This document shows positions 5,190 through 5,378 of a DNA stretch of 5,378 nucleotides, one piece after another (position 1 is the first letter of the stretch; each line of letters opens with the position of its first letter). The stretch comes from Cytophagia bacterium (lineage in GTDB: Bacteria; Bacteroidota; Bacteroidia; Cytophagales; Cyclobacteriaceae). The DNA is taken from NCBI GenBank assembly GCA_013373005.1, contig JABXIP010000433.1, forward strand, positions 1-5,378, read 5' to 3'. The notes under the pieces were generated by a model. The model was not told the origin of the DNA. It saw only the letters and a program-made list of their open reading frames with translations, and made no database searches. The position numbers and the translations under genes were made by a program.

Positions 5190-5378
5190 ATGAAGAAGAT
5201 ACTGATCACCGGTGGAGCAGGTTTCATAGGCAACCATGTGGTTCGATTGTTTGTCAACAACTATCCTGAATATCAGATCTACAATCTGGATGCATTAACC
5301 TATGCTGGAAATCTGGAGAATCTGAAGGATGTGGAAGAAGCCTCTAATTATTCCTTTGTAAAAGGTGATATTACTGAC
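5190..5378 (+). CDS. rfbB: dTDP-glucose 4,6-dehydratase, N-terminal part (cut by window end)
   Basis: The first 63 residues are present and the frame is open at the right edge. MKKILITGGAGFIGNHVVR is the Rossmann NAD-binding start (GxxGxxG) of an extended short-chain dehydrogenase. NLDALTYAGNLENL is diagnostic of RfbB/RmlB, which converts dTDP-glucose to dTDP-4-keto-6-deoxyglucose, the entry to dTDP-rhamnose and other deoxysugars for surface polysaccharides. The ATG at 5190 gives the canonical N terminus; there is no Shine-Dalgarno, only an A-rich leader. The catalytic YxxxK lies beyond the window. It begins a transcription unit that probably continues with further sugar-nucleotide genes, which cannot be seen. 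Related NDP-sugar dehydratases are possible but less likely given the LDALTYAGN motif. Confidence 0.9.
   Translation, partial: MKKILITGGAGFIGNHVVRLFVNNYPEYQIYNLDALTYAGNLENLKDVEEASNYSFVKGDITD

Overview
The window looks like chromosomal DNA of a Bacteroidota bacterium, probably a Cytophagales-type marine or soil organism (inference). Three things point there. Several genes are preceded by the Bacteroidota sigma-factor -7 element TAnnTTTG. Almost no gene has a Shine-Dalgarno (SD) sequence, except rpsU, which has a near-perfect one. The order rpsU - xerC-type recombinase - hpf is a linkage I associate with this phylum. No insertion sequence, prophage, CRISPR array, tRNA or rRNA is visible, and the content is mostly housekeeping.

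Layout. Positions 1-266 hold the 3' end of an alpha/beta-hydrolase gene. One base later (268-978, +) comes a short RsmI-like SAM-dependent methyltransferase. A 63-bp gap with its own promoter leads to metK (1042-2295, +), which makes S-adenosylmethionine. A strong two-way terminator (2298-2326) lies between metK and the convergent minus-strand operon rpsU (3612-3806) - xerC-type tyrosine recombinase (2668-3549) - hpf (2346-2642). Upstream on the minus strand is an acyl-CoA dehydrogenase gene (3881-5020). A divergent promoter region (about 5021-5189) separates it from the start of rfbB/rmlB (5190 to the window end, +), encoding dTDP-glucose 4,6-dehydratase.

How the genes work together. metK supplies the methyl donor for the methyltransferase beside it. 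The rpsU-xerC-hpf unit combines a ribosomal protein, a probable chromosome-dimer-resolution recombinase and a ribosome hibernation factor. Its control is the most interesting part of the window. rpsU carries the consensus SD that its neighbours lack. In Bacteroidota the anti-SD of 16S rRNA is sequestered partly by bS21, the rpsU product itself, so this fits autogenous control of bS21. The 62-bp rpsU-xerC spacer is packed with inverted repeats: mutually exclusive hairpins at the rpsU stop codon, and a 28-bp imperfect palindrome (11-6-11) ending two bases before the recombinase ATG. A second regulatory candidate is a TetR-like operator overlapping the acyl-CoA dehydrogenase promoter.

I see no clearly novel multi-gene system. 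The best leads are these regulatory structures.
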